Counted from the first letter of the stretch, positions 26,201 to 36,370 are shown. The stretch is DNA of 64,000 bases from Mytilus galloprovincialis (GCF_965363235.1 NC_134845.1:27654524-27718523); one strand, 5' to 3'. A program made the numbers and translations. The notes: generated from the letters alone by a model not told the origin.

Positions 26201-27453
26201 TGGTAATTTTGTTATTGTACTTTTTTTTCTTCCCGGGTTTATTTAGTTTAGATATAAAGTGGATGACAAACTTCTGTGAAATTGGAATTTGTGTAGAATC
26301 AACATTACCTAATTACACTCACCTAATTATACCTATTGTAGCCATCACAAAGATACCCTCTAAAATTCCTGCCTGTATTAAAAAAAATAATATTATTCAT
26401 TTCATACTAATGAAAAAACAAAAAAACAAGTCAAATTATTTTTAATGTCACATTTTGGTGATGTTATTTCTATTTTCAAATCAAGATATTATAAAATTAT
26501 GAGGATGTACCAAAACCTGTAATTTTGTTCTGAAAAGACGCATAGAAGTTTTATATTATAATTTTTTATTTTGAAATATTTTTTGTTTGTTATTAGATGA
26601 TTAATTATTAATTGCGATTTTATATTTAAGATTACTAGTAATTGGTATTCACAAAGCTTATTGGTCAGTTATGTACATGTAAGTGTTTGGTTTAAAGTAA
26701 AATACTAGTAGCTTAATTATAAGCTTGGTCAGATAAAAAACAATGAAGATTTTTAATGAAAAATATGAAAGATGATTATTTTCAACAACTTGTGCTGAGT
26801 TTGTTAGTGTTCTTACTAATTGTAAATAATAATAATAATTCATTATTCATTACGTCAAGATAATTCACAATAGAAAACTTGTTTACGTTTTTTAATAGAA
26901 TGTCACTTAATTTCAACATGTTCAAACTATTCAAAAGAAAACATATTTCTTTCTTTTATAGTAATAAAGTTAACTACAAATGTAACTTTACAAAGCATGA
27001 TCAAAAACTTCACAAAACCGTTAAAAAAGGTTTAAATGTGTGAGGTGCGAAGTTGAGAGGGGGCACAGAGAATTGGAGCAAACATGGTATGGGCGAAAAC
27101 ACCTGGAGTCGGTTTCACGAAAAAACTTACGACTAATTAGATTGATCGTAAGTAAGGAACAATTCAGTATACTTACGATCAATCTTAGTCCCAAGTTTTT
27201 TTGTGAAACAGACTTCAGGTTTCGTTATAAACATGATAATATTTGATTCAGGCAGATGATGTATATGAATTTGGTGATTATACAGTTATACCTTCCCGTG
27301 ATTTTGATTACTTCATTATTTTTTTATGGGTTAAATTATACAAACCTCTTTAAATGCAAAAGGTAGTCCTAAAACACCAGCACCTATGAATGAAATAAAA
27401 ATGTTTGCAAAGATTTTGACAGGGTGTTTGGATCCCGTTCTTCCGACTGCCAT
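11252..27453 (-). CDS. Amino-acid transporter, AAAP family (SLC36/AVT3-like), 15 exons, 3' end missing
   Basis: Multi-pass permease expected to move neutral amino acids across plasma, lysosomal or vacuolar membranes (family knowledge). Exons in transcript order: 27346-27453, 26323-26372, 24859-25057, 24132-24171, 23661-23726, 23068-23134, 22163-22243, 21268-21345, 17947-18016, 17134-17198, 16617-16683, 15415-15463, 13695-13763, 12976-13049, 11252-11403. Every junction has AG/GT and keeps frame, giving about 411 residues. The ATG at 27453 is followed by TM1 with the family motif GAGVLGLPFAF (residues 24-34). TM2 is at about 42-62, then a charged loop of about 70 residues (exon 3), then YGDVG and about eight further hydrophobic segments. 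The last visible exon ends in phase 2 at FHMTIFK. The family usually has 11 TMs and about 450-480 residues, so one TM and the stop are missing; I found no convincing last exon down to 5.3 kb. Introns run from 405 to 3251 bases. The family call is firm; the substrate is not known. Confidence 0.93.
11924..12948. mobile_element. hAT-type non-autonomous DNA transposon with 8-bp target duplication
   Basis: Ends are CAGGGCTCCAAAA on the left and the inverse of CAGGGCTTCCAAAA on the right, the CAGGG start typical of hAT elements. A perfect 8-bp duplication CCATACTG flanks it (11916-11923 and 12949-12956), the hAT target-site length. Sub-terminal repeats of TGTCCGG occur near both ends. Length is 1025 bases with no transposase frame. 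It sits in the last visible intron of the transporter, its right flank 13 bases from the splice donor of exon 12976-13049. Confidence 0.85.
13224..13480 (+). repeat. Mussel dispersed repeat, family A
   Basis: AAGTAAAATAACAAAAATAC, CGAACTCCTAGGAAAATTCA, GATAACAACTGTCATATTCC and GGTGGATTAAACCTGGTTTT match the copies at 30376-30765 and 42953-43330. Lies in a transporter intron. Confidence 0.7.
14500..14905. repeat. Old SINE-like dispersed repeat in a transporter intron
   Basis: AGTTTCATCAAATTTTGTAG and AGTTTCATGAAATTTTTTTG blocks with adjacent 'gaggaattttgatgaca' and 'gaggaaataggatgacaa' repeat in tandem and end in GACAGAAAGACTAACAGG, in the style of bivalve SINE tails. Confidence 0.4.
15175..15390 (+). 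repeat. Mussel dispersed repeat, family E
   Basis: TATCGCTAGAAACTTAGGAG, GCATGTTGCGTTGTTAATGA, ATTACCATTGGTCATCCATA and ATGATCAACGATAATCTATA form a repeat I recognise as widespread in Mytilus. Ends about 25 bases from exon 15415-15463. Confidence 0.6.
18243..21267. other. Longest transporter intron, mostly unique AT-rich DNA
   Basis: No exon-like stretch found. A short direct repeat (GCACTTTTACATCAAA at about 19890 and 20012) is the only structure noted. Confidence 0.4.
21452..21640 (+). repeat. Minisatellite, five units of 39 bases (first 33)
   Basis: Units start GAATCTTCCCTATTTAAA at 21452, 21485, 21524, 21563 and 21602. The length is a multiple of three, so a frame stays open through the array, but this is a repeat inside a dispersed element, not a gene. 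Confidence 0.85.
21628..22010 (+). repeat. Mussel dispersed repeat, family B, two partial copies
   Basis: GGCTCCGTGTTGAAGGTCGT and GGATGGAGAGTTGTCTCATT recur at 21890-21995 as CCTCCGTGTTGAAGGATGTA and GGATGGAGAGTTATCTCATT. ATTTTGGGGCCCTTCATAGC joins the copies. Confidence 0.7.
22664..22870 (+). repeat. SINE-like bivalve repeat in a transporter intron
   Basis: AAGAATGTGTGCATGGGACA, GACATAACTAAAGAACTATG and AGTTTCATCCCATTTGGAAG follow the layout of a bivalve SINE family. Confidence 0.5.
23285..23570 (+). repeat. Mussel dispersed repeat, family B, diverged
   Basis: CTGTGATCCAGTGGTTGTCA, TACATTTGTCATTTCAGGTC and GATTGGCAATCATACTATAT correspond to the left and right parts of family B. Confidence 0.5.
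23990..24107. mobile_element. Relic of the 8.2 kb foldback element in a transporter intron
   Basis: TTTCAACCACTCCTTCAACA, AAGCAAGTGACAATGCCCC and AACTTGAAAGTGGTCTA match the right half of the element at 8485-8607 with scattered changes. The copy lies in intron 4 of the transporter, about 25 bases from exon 24132-24171. Confidence 0.5.
25928..26171. mobile_element. MITE-like element, about 245 bases
   Basis: Inverted ends share GGCCAAATAAAAA and TATGTGTGGTTCCAGT. Interior holds CCCTACC(TACC)n runs on both sides. Lies in transporter intron 2. Confidence 0.65.
27103..27228. repeat. Hairpin element, about 50-bp arms
   Basis: GTCGGTTTCACGAAAAAACT, TAGATTGATCGTAAGT is mirrored by ACTTACGATCAATCTTAG, AGTTTTTTTGTGAAACAGAC around a 20-base loop. 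In transporter intron 1, about 120 bases from exon 1. Confidence 0.75.
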
Positions 27454-29000
27454 TTTATATTTTTGTTGAGGTCGTCAGCTCATAACTTTCTGGAGCTTTT
27501 CAATTGAGTTAAACTTCGCATGCAGGATCTTGTTTTGACAATAACAACACCAGGATTACTGTCAACTTTACAACGTGGACCTTGTAAACTAATCGCAATG
27601 CCACCTGTGACAAGTGCCCTAAGGGAGGTAATTCTGAATTTAATTTAAGAAGAGGCCTACCTGGGTCATATAAATCGTGTTTACATATTATTGAAACTGA
27701 TTAAACTCTTGAAGAATTTTTGGCACAACTGAAACAAAAATACGAACAGAAGCTAACATTCAACTGACGTATTCTTGATAAAGTGTAAAACTTGCACCAG
27801 TTAGTTTATTTTGTACAGTTCATGTTTTTTACAGGCTTACGAATTTACATAGAGATAAGGTCATATTAGTATATACTTTTTGAGATAGATGTTTTTTTTA
27901 TACTTTGCCAAAATGAAGATTTTACTATGCTTTTTTTCAAAAATGTAATAAAAAGTATGGGTCACCGAGCTATTTTCCAAGCTATGAGTCGTTGAAAATT
28001 GTCTAAATTTGGTTAGATTGTTCATGAAAAAACACATTTGTGTGCATAACAAAAAATCAATGAGATAGAATTTTGAAATAAATTGTGAAAAGAATGGTTT
28101 TATAATATGTTTTAAGAAAATAAAAAGAAAAATTGGTGTCACCGAACTTGTTTTCTTGTTACAAGTAAAAATCAAAATTTCCATATCAGTTCAGTATTTA
28201 AATGTTTCACTAAAAGAGTTATCTCCCCTTAAATGGTTAATTTGAAAAAAAATTATTCTAAAAATTAAAAAAATGATACTTGTTTAAATATTTTGAATAA
28301 TACAATAAATCACCAAGTTTTCTTCAGTTTTCTTCATATAAATAAACAGTCTAAACATTAAATGGAAATCTGTTTTCAGATTTGCAGATTTGGGCAAATA
28401 ACTAGACCGATTTTGTACTGCAACTGTACAATCCAAGATGGCGGTATACCATGAATTTACTCAAACTTTTTATTTTTTTATTTGAGCAATTGCTTTTCTA
28501 CAATTTTTTAATAAATTTTGATGACCAGGGTTATGTCAAAAAACGTTTTGACCTTTAAAACAAAAAAGTTCATCGGAAGTTATCAAAACCTTGTTGATAT
28601 GCATTCCGTATTATAACTTCCCAAATAATACATGATGGTTTTTTAAGTGTAGATTCTAGATACTGACGTTTTTTATCATATAAATTACGTGTTGTAGTGT
28701 TTTTTTATTTGTCTTTGTAAAATTTTAACCTTTATTGTTAAGTTCACTTTTTGTAATATCCTTTTGGCGTTTTCGGTATGTATGCACCCCGCTAATGTTT
28801 TGTTGTGACAGTGTTGTGGTGTTTTTTTGTATTCTTGTGTTTCAGTTTTGCTTATTTGCTTTGTCTATATGACATTTTGTTTTTCTTTGTCGACATATTT
28901 GTTTATTTTTATAGTGATTAAGATTATAACACAATGATGACTGCTGTACTCCTATTTTGATATTTTTACATATAATGTCTGTATGTTTCGTTCACACATA
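27454..29000. other. Upstream flank of the transporter, no coding sequence seen
   Basis: AT-rich DNA upstream of the transporter ATG, which should hold its promoter and 5' UTR. No TATA box at a convincing distance was picked out. The frame open on the minus strand at 27861-28184 is made of A/T-rich codons and resembles no protein I know. Two short pieces starting GTCACCGA (about 27960 and 28137) suggest an old internal duplication. Confidence 0.4.
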
Positions 29001-29135
29001 TTTTTTATATATAGATATAACGGAATTTAAATTGAAAGTCATACAAGTAAGAGGTGTAGCTAGCTATAAAACAAGGTTTAATCCATCATTTTTTATATAA
29101 GGAAATGTCTATAACAAGTATGGTATATGGAATAT
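28930..29135 (-). repeat. Mussel dispersed repeat, family A, inverted
   Basis: TTACATATAATGTCTGTATG, GCTAGCTATAAAACAAGGTT and AATCCATCATTTTTTATATA are the reverse complement of family A at 30540-30660. Confidence 0.6.
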
Positions 29136-30270
29136 GACATTTCAAAATGCATTATGTATTTAGTTTGTCTTTAATGAAATAAAAATTTAAAAGATATTGA
29201 AACTAAAAGTAACATAACCTGACTTGGTACAAGACAAAACAAGACCTTTTTTTTCTGACTTATATGGCAATGTTAAAAATACCGATAATATTACGTGCCG
29301 ACAGGAACACATTTCAAATAAACGCAAGAACATTCACGGGACAGTGAAATACATAAATTAATAATATAATAGTACATTATAACATGTAAATTTCAGACAC
29401 CTCGCATGAATTTACGACTGACAAGGGCACTACAATATAATTATAAACTATGCGTCACACGAATGTATCAACGCCATAAAAATTGAGGTATTTTTGTGAT
29501 GTTTATTTTATCACATGGAATAACTTAACATCAAGAAATCATCAACAAATTACAAGGATAAACCTGACGTCAGCATTTCATCATTAATACACTAAAATCC
29601 TTATAGATCCGATTCTATCTTATTTAATTGGAGTAATCAGCTCATGAGAGTTTATATTTACCCCAAATATTGAACATTGAGGTTTCAGTGTTTGTATTTA
29701 GCATTAAGATTACAGTGATTTTAAAAAATAAAATATATATAGTTGGGTTATATCTTGTTTAATTGAAACAAGCAATGAAAACAGTAATAAATCTCCAATT
29801 CAACGGCTGTGTGAATTTTATCCACTGTATTAAAGTGTAAGCATTCCTTAATTTAAAACTTTTTGTATATTTTTAATTAATCAAGGGTGATCATTTCTGA
29901 TTTTAAAAAAAAAATAGTTATACTGTTTACATATGTTAAAATTGATTGATGTTGAAATTCATATTTACAAGATGAGATTGCATGTTCTAAAACATGTAAA
30001 AGACTTAATGAAAAGCAACTGTATTCAATTGATCAACAAATTATCTGTTAAACTAAAAATAATTGAACTTATATATAATAGATCATATGCAATAATGAAA
30101 GTGATAGCAAAATTGATTGGATTAATATGTATGTTATATTATATCGCATGTGTTATTTGTGTGGATATTATATGAACTTTGTGATTTGTATTAATTTATA
30201 TGTTGTTTGGGACCCTTTAATTAGAAATAAAGACATTTAATTTGATTTGAATACTGACTCGAAATATGAA
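29136..30270. other. Intergenic, nothing recognised
   Basis: AT-rich. An 80-codon frame at 29933 has very biased A/T codons and no recognisable similarity. It adjoins the left end of the SH3 duplicate. Confidence 0.35.
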
Positions 30271-30375
30271 GCCATTGATAATTACAATGTAATTCACAGA
30301 ACGCTTTGTTACATCATGGTAGAAATCTTTTAATATATACGTGTGATACAAGCTGGTGTTACCACTGGGTAATAC

Positions 30376-30765
30376 TAAAAAGTAAAATCACAAAAATACT
30401 GAACTCCGAGGAAAATTCAAAAGGAAAGTCCCTAATCAAATGACAATATCAAAAGCTGAAAAACATCAAACGAACGGATAACAACTTTCATATTCCTGAC
30501 TTGATACAGACATTTTCTTATATAGAAAACGGTGGATTAAACCTGGGTTTTTAGTTAGCTAAACCTCTCAATTGTTTTACAGTAGCACCAAATTTTATTA
30601 TTTTGACAAAGATGTGTGAACAAAACAAACAGACAATATAGGTAAAATTGTAAAACATAGGGGTACAGCAGTCAACATTGTGTTATAATTTGAATCACTA
30701 TAAAACAACCAAATATGTAACAAAGCAGCACAAAAAAGGCAAATAGACAAAGCACCAATACTCGT
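30376..30765 (+). mobile_element. Family A repeat inserted in the SH3 pseudo-exon
   Basis: AAGTAAAATCACAAAAATAC, GAACTCCGAGGAAAATTCAA, CGGTGGATTAAACCTGGGTT and GGGGTACAGCAGTCAACATT. AATACT occurs at both boundaries (about 30376 and 30758), a candidate 6-bp target duplication. The SH3 exon sequence stops on one side and resumes on the other. Confidence 0.65.
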
Positions 30766-31349
30766 ATACCATTTTCCTCATCCTTTATTGATAATTTAAA
30801 TAAATATTTACTGAATAGTTATTCAATTTATGTTTGTGTCTAACAATAAAGTGTAAGCAATTAAAAAAAATGTTATCATAAACATTCTATTGAAAAACCT
30901 TTCTTTTTTACATTTCAATCACATGTTTTTGATTTAGCAACACTTCTACAAGGACAAATGAGGAGAGTCATTTTTAAGTCTAACTTAGTTATATGAACTC
31001 CAACAACATGAGTTGAAATTCACACTGATATGAAATTTCTGAGATGATTCATCATACAGTCAGATAAAATTGTCCTATCCCAAAAAATAAACACATTAAA
31101 TTTGTCCGGAATTTTGACCAAATTCCTCATCAAAATCATGCATGATACTGTTTTAACTCAGTAACACTTACATCTGACTATATCTCTTCACGATAACTTA
31201 ATAATTCTTTAAAATCATCCCAGAAGTTTTTTACTAATAATATTTTTGTATTGTTTAAACCTTTATAAATCTTGGCCAAAACATGACTGAAAATATATAT
31301 TTATTCATGGAAAGACGTTTTCCGTAAATACAATAAATAAACTCATCAT

Positions 31350-31720
31350 AAATACCAGGACTAAATTTAGTATATACGCCAGACGCGCGTTTCGTCTACA
31401 AAAGACTCATCAGTGACGCTCGAATCCAAAAAAGTTAAAAAGGCCAAATAAAGTACGAAGTTGAAGAACATTGAGGACCAAAATTCCTAAAAGTTTTGCC
31501 AAATACACCTAAGGTAATCTATGCCTGAGGTAGAAAAGCCTTAGTATTTAAAAAAAAATCAAAAATTTGTAAACAGTAAATTTATAAATATAACCATATC
31601 AATGACAATTCATGTCAGCACAAAAAGTGCTGATTACTGGGCTTGTGATACCCTCGGGGAAATAAATCTCCACCAGCAGTGGCATCGACCCAGTGGTTAA
31701 TAACGCCAAATCAGACAAAC
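31350..31720 (-). repeat. Family C dispersed repeat with hammerhead-like core, longest copy
   Basis: On the minus strand GAGCGTCACTGATGAGTC then GACGAAACGCGCGTCTGGCG: CTGATGA (31413-31407), GTC...GAC stem, GAAA (31393-31390), ACGC...GCGT stem. The other end of the repeat carries GATACCCTCGGGGA and CACCAGCAGTGGCATCGACC. It interrupts the intron of the SH3 duplicate. Confidence 0.7.
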
Positions 31721-31861
31721 CACACCTGATATCTTTGATGAGTTTTTTTATATACTATTTCAAGTACTCAGTAAAGCATGTATAGTTTAGGCTCCACTAT
31801 TTAGATAAAATGAGATGAACTAAGAATGGAAGAATGTTCAACGAATTAATACAAAGTGTCG

Positions 31862-31925
31862 TTAATGTAGACGAAACGCGCGTCTGACGTACTAAATTTC
31901 AATCCTGGTACCTTTGATAACTATT
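31862..31925 (+). repeat. Family C repeat, truncated before the CTGATGA segment
   Basis: GTAGACGAAACGCGCGTCTG, then ACGTACTAAATTTCAATCCT and TGGTACCTTTGATAACTATT. Confidence 0.65.
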
Positions 31926-32859
31926 AACAAGAATTTGCAACATTTCAATTATAATTGTTTGTGTGGTTTTTTTTTTTCTGTTGTTGTTGTTGTTGAAATA
32001 AAAAACCCATCAATGTACAGTAAAAATGTCCACATGTAGGCAGTTGTCAATTTCAACGAAATAACAATTAAAACTTAATCTATAATGAGTATTAATGCAG
32101 TCACCTGACTAATTTCCGGGATTAAACTTACTTCTTGGAAAGATGTGATGGATTTTTCTGCTTTAAACTTCCTGCATTTCGGAAAAAAACTGTTGCAAAT
32201 AATATTCAGTTCGTGGTTGTTACATTTTTCATATGAGGTCCAATGTAAAACTAAGTTTCCAACAACATATGATTTTTTTACTACAATCTGCATCACATAA
32301 TATAACAATGAACGAAGTCGGCTAATGCAATATCTGATTTCAAACTTTGGTTTCCGATACAATAAAGCATAGCGACGATATCTACACACGCTTTACACAA
32401 AAAAAATAGCAAGAAAAAGAGTAACAAGGTGTTTAATAAAAGTAAATGGCTATAAAAAGACGAACAGACAAACAATAGTACACAAAACACAACATAGAAA
32501 AAAAGACTAAGTAACACGAACCCTACCAAAAAAGACGTGAAATCAACGGTAAAATAGATTTTTAAAATGGCATTTCTAACTTTTTAAGTGGTATGTGAAG
32601 TGATAACTTATTTCAAAATATGTTATAATTTGGTCAGTTTAATTGTTTTATTCTGTTTCTCGTGTACTTTATAGCTGTTGATTTGGATAAACGTATTTTT
32701 CATTGAGATATAGTTTGTACATGTGTTTATCATTCTTAAAATATATTGTAGTGCTTTGTTGATCAGATATATTGAAGATTTTAGTGATATAATGTGTTTT
32801 TATAAATTTACTGTAAAAGTATGAATTATTCGAAATACTAAGGATTTTCTTATCGCAGG

Positions 32860-33045
32860 CAAAGATTACCGTAGCCGTATTTGGCACAACATTTTGGAAT
32901 TTTTGGTCCTTAATGTTATTCAACTTGGTACTTGTTTTGGGCTTTCTAACTATTTTGATCTGACCGTCACTGATGAGTCTTATGAAGATTCAACGCGCGT
33001 CTGGCGTATCAAATTATAAGCCTGGTACCTTTGATCACTAATGTC
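32860..33045 (+). repeat. Family C repeat, core mutated
   Basis: Keeps GTCACTGATGAGTCTTATG and AACGCGCGTCTGGCGTATC, but the GACGAAAC segment is GATTCAAC. The upstream part has the family's GCCGTATTTGGCACAACATT. Confidence 0.7.
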
Positions 33046-33420
33046 AAGAAATATCAAGTTTCAGAAGAAGGGATTTTTTTAACGCTAGTTCCAGGTTGGC
33101 CCCCTCCGTAAAATATACAGTATGCCTTCGGAATTTACAAATATTGTCAGGAATTTCAATAACGACCGGGAAACAGACTAGGTTAAAATATGTTTGAATA
33201 ATATAAGTATAGAAATTTGAGGAGAAAATATTTGTTTAAAACTTCTTAGAACAGTTTTGTAAAATGGACAAGTGCAAGAATTCAAAATATGAATAACATC
33301 TTATCTTTATTTCACATTTAAATAAGGACATAAATCGATCGAAAGAAAACAAATTAAAACTATCAACTACAAGAAACGAAACAACAGAGACACTGAAGTG
33401 TATCAAAAAACCAAAACGAC

Positions 33421-34375
33421 AATGTAACACACACAGAAACTAACTATAAGATAACAACTGCTATTTTCCTGACTTGGTACAGGACATTTTAATTAAAAAA
33501 ATGGTGGGTTGAACCTTGTTAAAATATAATTAGAACTTGCGCAATTCTGGAAATCATCAGAAACAATTTTGAAACAAGATACCAAAATAATGATAGATAG
33601 TTTGGTCCAAAAACACACAAGACATTAGAAGCCAAACGACAAAAATAGCTCAATTGACCCTTTGGGTCATATGCGCTTACAAGGGAATTCCATCACAATA
33701 TATTTGTTTCCATTAGTCATGTAGTCAGGCTTATCTTCTAAATCTTCCTTTGCATTTTATTTGATAATCAGGATATAATAAATAGAGAAAATATACGCAT
33801 TTTACAAAAATATTAATATTTTCAGTGCAGTGCAACTAAAAAAAACTTTTAAATTTTCCTTGTAAGTTATTCACTATTTTGAAATGTTATTATTGATGCA
33901 TTGAGTTATGGATTCCTTCTATTTTAAAAAGGACATAAAAATTTCCAAAAAAGTTTCGTCTCTCTACCATAAGGCATGCAGCTATTTTATTTTATTTTTT
34001 CACCCCTATCTCGCAATCCTCAATGCCTCTGATATTGACATTTTGCTTTGTTGTTCTAATATTTTGTCTTGTGCCTAAGCCCAGTATAACTTTAAACTAT
34101 TTCATGACATCTTTTATTCATTCAATTTTCAAACAGTTGCTAATGATAATCTTTCGTAATATCTAAATCTATATTTGTTATTTTAACTACAAAGGAAATT
34201 CTCAATTATAAAGATATATAACACTTTAGAATCTCCGGTAAATCAATCAGGAAACGTAAACAATAAGCTTTATATATAGCGAGTCACAAGGAAATGCATT
34301 CTAGAAAAAATGAGTAACCTCTTTAAACGATGTTCTATATTCATTATCATCGTAACATACCTTATAGAAAGTCCA
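33421..34375. other. Flank upstream of the B-box gene
   Basis: 33420-33525 contains a family A-related piece (CTATTTTCCTGACTTGGTAC, ATGGTGGGTTGAACCTTG). The remainder is AT-rich and holds no exon that I could see. Confidence 0.4.
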
Positions 34376-34392
34376 TCTGGATATATATATTA
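34376..34392 (+). promoter_or_regulatory. TATA-like element upstream of the B-box gene
   Basis: Run of alternating TA (GGATATATATATTAATTG) about 60-75 bases before the ATG at 34453, the right order of distance for a core promoter with a short leader. AT-rich DNA makes such runs common, so this is weak evidence. Confidence 0.25.
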
Positions 34393-34452
34393 ATTGTTCA
34401 TCAAAAATGTGTTTATATTATGTGAAACCAGAGAAGTGACAAACATTTCAAA

Positions 34453-35805
34453 ATGAATAGACTTGATATACAAGTGTCGTTATCTTGTGCTGTGTGTTTT
34501 ACAAGAAAGAACCTGAAGTACCGCTGCTTGGAATGTAACGTTGTTCTATGTGACAAATGTAAATATACTCATTCTTTTTCTGCATCGAATTCAAGTCACA
34601 ACGTTTTGTCTTTTGACAGCATCACTATGAACAATTGTCCAGAACATGAAATTAGGAAAATGCATTGCAAGAAACACAACACAAAAACATATTCATTATT
34701 TTGTCAGACTTGCAAAATTCTGATTTGCGAAGATTGCTTTGTTGAAAGTCATTCGACAAACCATATAACTACTAGTATTGATATCGATAAATTTGTACAT
34801 GAGCAATATACAAGTGAAGACAAAAGTAAAAAGAAAAGTATAAAAACGATGTCTTCTGAAGATTCGGATTTTATAATGGTGGATTGCCCTGAAGATGACA
34901 GCAGTCTCACAGTAGAAATTAAACTCATTAGAACATTCACAACAAATTTACCCGCGATAAACTGTATAGAAATAATAAATAAAGATGAAGCATGCATTTG
35001 TCATTACAAAGGAGACATTTGTAAAATTAAACTAACACCAACATTTATTACCAACAGACTGAAGTACTACGATGAAGTAAAAGGATACAACCCCGCTGAC
35101 ATAGCTGTTAATTCAGTTGGGAATATATTTTTTATATGCAAACACGACAATGTTATAAATCAAGTGAAGAAAAACAAGCACAATAAATTTCAGGTATCAC
35201 CCCTATCGAAACATTTCACCATGGAACCTTTATGTATTCATATTGAGAAAGACAACGATTCAGTCATCTGGATAGGACTTGCAGAATTTAAAGCAAATTT
35301 CGAACGAGCACATACTAGCTCTCGTCTAGTAGTTTCAATGTTATCCGATGGGAAAGTATGTAACATTTTCGAGCATACAGACGCAAAGGAACCCCTGTTT
35401 ACATTTCCATGGCGAATAACAACAAATCAGGACAGAATTTATGTGATGGACAGAAAAAGTCAATACACTGGGACAGTCGTAGCACTCAATAAGTGTGGCA
35501 AATTAAAATGGAGATATAGTGATATAAATCAAAGTTTCAGTTCGAGACCATTCTTTCCTTCTGATGTAGTAGTTACAGAATTTGCAAAAATCATTGTGTT
35601 AGATTCAGCGAATAATGCATTCCACATTCTTAGCTATGATGGTATACAACTTTTACGCCAACCGTTGGAAGACTTAAAAATGGATTATCCAATTAGCATG
35701 AAATTTGATGAACTTCATTATTTATGGATTGGTAGTGGATACAAAGGTGCCATAGACAACAAACTAAAAGCTAAACTATACAAAATTCAAATAACAGGAA
35801 TATAA
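34453..35805 (+). CDS. B-box zinc-finger protein with probable beta-propeller (TRIM-like, no RING), intronless
   Basis: Single uninterrupted frame of 450 codons. An N-terminal B-box1-like finger uses C12, C15, C25, C28, C33, C36 and later His. B-box2 follows with C72-x2-H75-x8-C84-x2-C87-x4-C92-x2-C95-x4-H100-x3-H104. A short acidic/lysine-rich linker (about 115-150) holds no clear coiled coil. Residues about 155-450 are beta-rich repeats with motifs such as NPADIAVNSVGNIFF, YVMDRK and IIVLDSANNAFHIL, as in the NHL-like or six-bladed propellers of mollusc TRIM56/TRIM71-like proteins. There is no RING, so E3 ligase activity is not expected on its own; a binding or scaffolding role in innate immunity is only an inference. 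A TATA-like run lies at 34381-34391, about 65 bases upstream of the ATG, and an AATAAA begins 2 bases after the stop (35807). An upstream non-coding exon is possible. Confidence 0.85.
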   Translation: MNRLDIQVSLSCAVCFTRKNLKYRCLECNVVLCDKCKYTHSFSASNSSHNVLSFDSITMNNCPEHEIRKMHCKKHNTKTYSLFCQTCKILICEDCFVESHSTNHITTSIDIDKFVHEQYTSEDKSKKKSIKTMSSEDSDFIMVDCPEDDSSLTVEIKLIRTFTTNLPAINCIEIINKDEACICHYKGDICKIKLTPTFITNRLKYYDEVKGYNPADIAVNSVGNIFFICKHDNVINQVKKNKHNKFQVSPLSKHFTMEPLCIHIEKDNDSVIWIGLAEFKANFERAHTSSRLVVSMLSDGKVCNIFEHTDAKEPLFTFPWRITTNQDRIYVMDRKSQYTGTVVALNKCGKLKWRYSDINQSFSSRPFFPSDVVVTEFAKIIVLDSANNAFHILSYDGIQLLRQPLEDLKMDYPISMKFDELHYLWIGSGYKGAIDNKLKAKLYKIQITGI

Positions 35806-35806
35806 T

Positions 35807-35812
35807 AATAAA
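35807..35812 (+). terminator. Polyadenylation signal AATAAA for the B-box gene
   Basis: Canonical AATAAA starts 2 bases after the stop codon at 35803-35805. If used, the 3' UTR would be only about 20-30 bases; later A/T-rich hexamers could serve instead. Confidence 0.35.
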
Positions 35813-36159
35813 AAAATCAGCTATTTTTAGTAATATTCATCTTGAGTAATATTTTGCTTATAGACAAAACATCAAATTGTCAATCTATTATTTTATTTAA
35901 GATGAACTACATAACAAAACTTAGGAAAAAGTAAAATCACAAAAAAAAACCAACTCAGAGGAAAATCTAATCGGAAAGTCCTTAAGAATGCATTTGAATT
36001 TTACAGTATTTTTTTTTACTTTTATTGTGTAATTAATTTCTTAAGAATAATGAATTCTTTTTTAATAAAACTTTATGGTTAGAGTAAACTACATTTGAGA
36101 CAAATTATGTCCGAATCATAGAAAAGAGAAAATTATACAGTCTATAACTCAAGATAACT

Positions 36160-36370
36160 CAAGATGTGCAAGGAGATATGGTATGAGACAACTCTCCATC
36201 CAACTCAGAATTTGATTAATAAACCATCATAAGTCAAAGTACGGTTTTGAACACGGAGCCTATGTAAAACCATTCAAACGGGAAAACCAACGGTCAAATC
36301 TATATATAAAAACGAACAAAAAGAACCGCGTATGAACCACATCAACAAATGACAACCGCCTTAATTTACG
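36160..36370 (-). repeat. Mussel dispersed repeat, family B, inverted
   Basis: GGTATGAGACAACTCTCCAT, GGTTTTGAACACGGAGCC and AAACCATTCAAACGGGAAAA CCAACGG in the antisense order of 21628-21850. Confidence 0.65.

Larger units (their letters stand above)
30294..32160 (-). pseudogene. Duplicate of the SH3 gene 3' end, decayed
   Basis: This stretch aligns by eye with 61595-63168, including intron sequence: GTGATACAAGC, GATAATTTAAAT, AACAATTAAAACTTAATCTA and CACCTGACTAATTTCC are shared in order. The exon corresponding to 63063-63168 (here about 32105-32160) has lost a 30-base segment bounded by TCT, has a further 2-base length change, and its acceptor AG appears to be lost. The terminal exon (30294-30782) is split by a dispersed repeat at about 30382-30765 with AATACT on both sides. 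The donor CAG|GTGACT is still present. This is a segmental (intron-containing) duplication, not a processed copy, and cannot encode the SH3 domain. Confidence 0.7.

Noticed and set aside
27861..28184. 107-codon minus frame near the transporter start
   Set aside because: Composition is Phe/Lys/Ile-rich as expected from AT-rich non-coding DNA; no domain.
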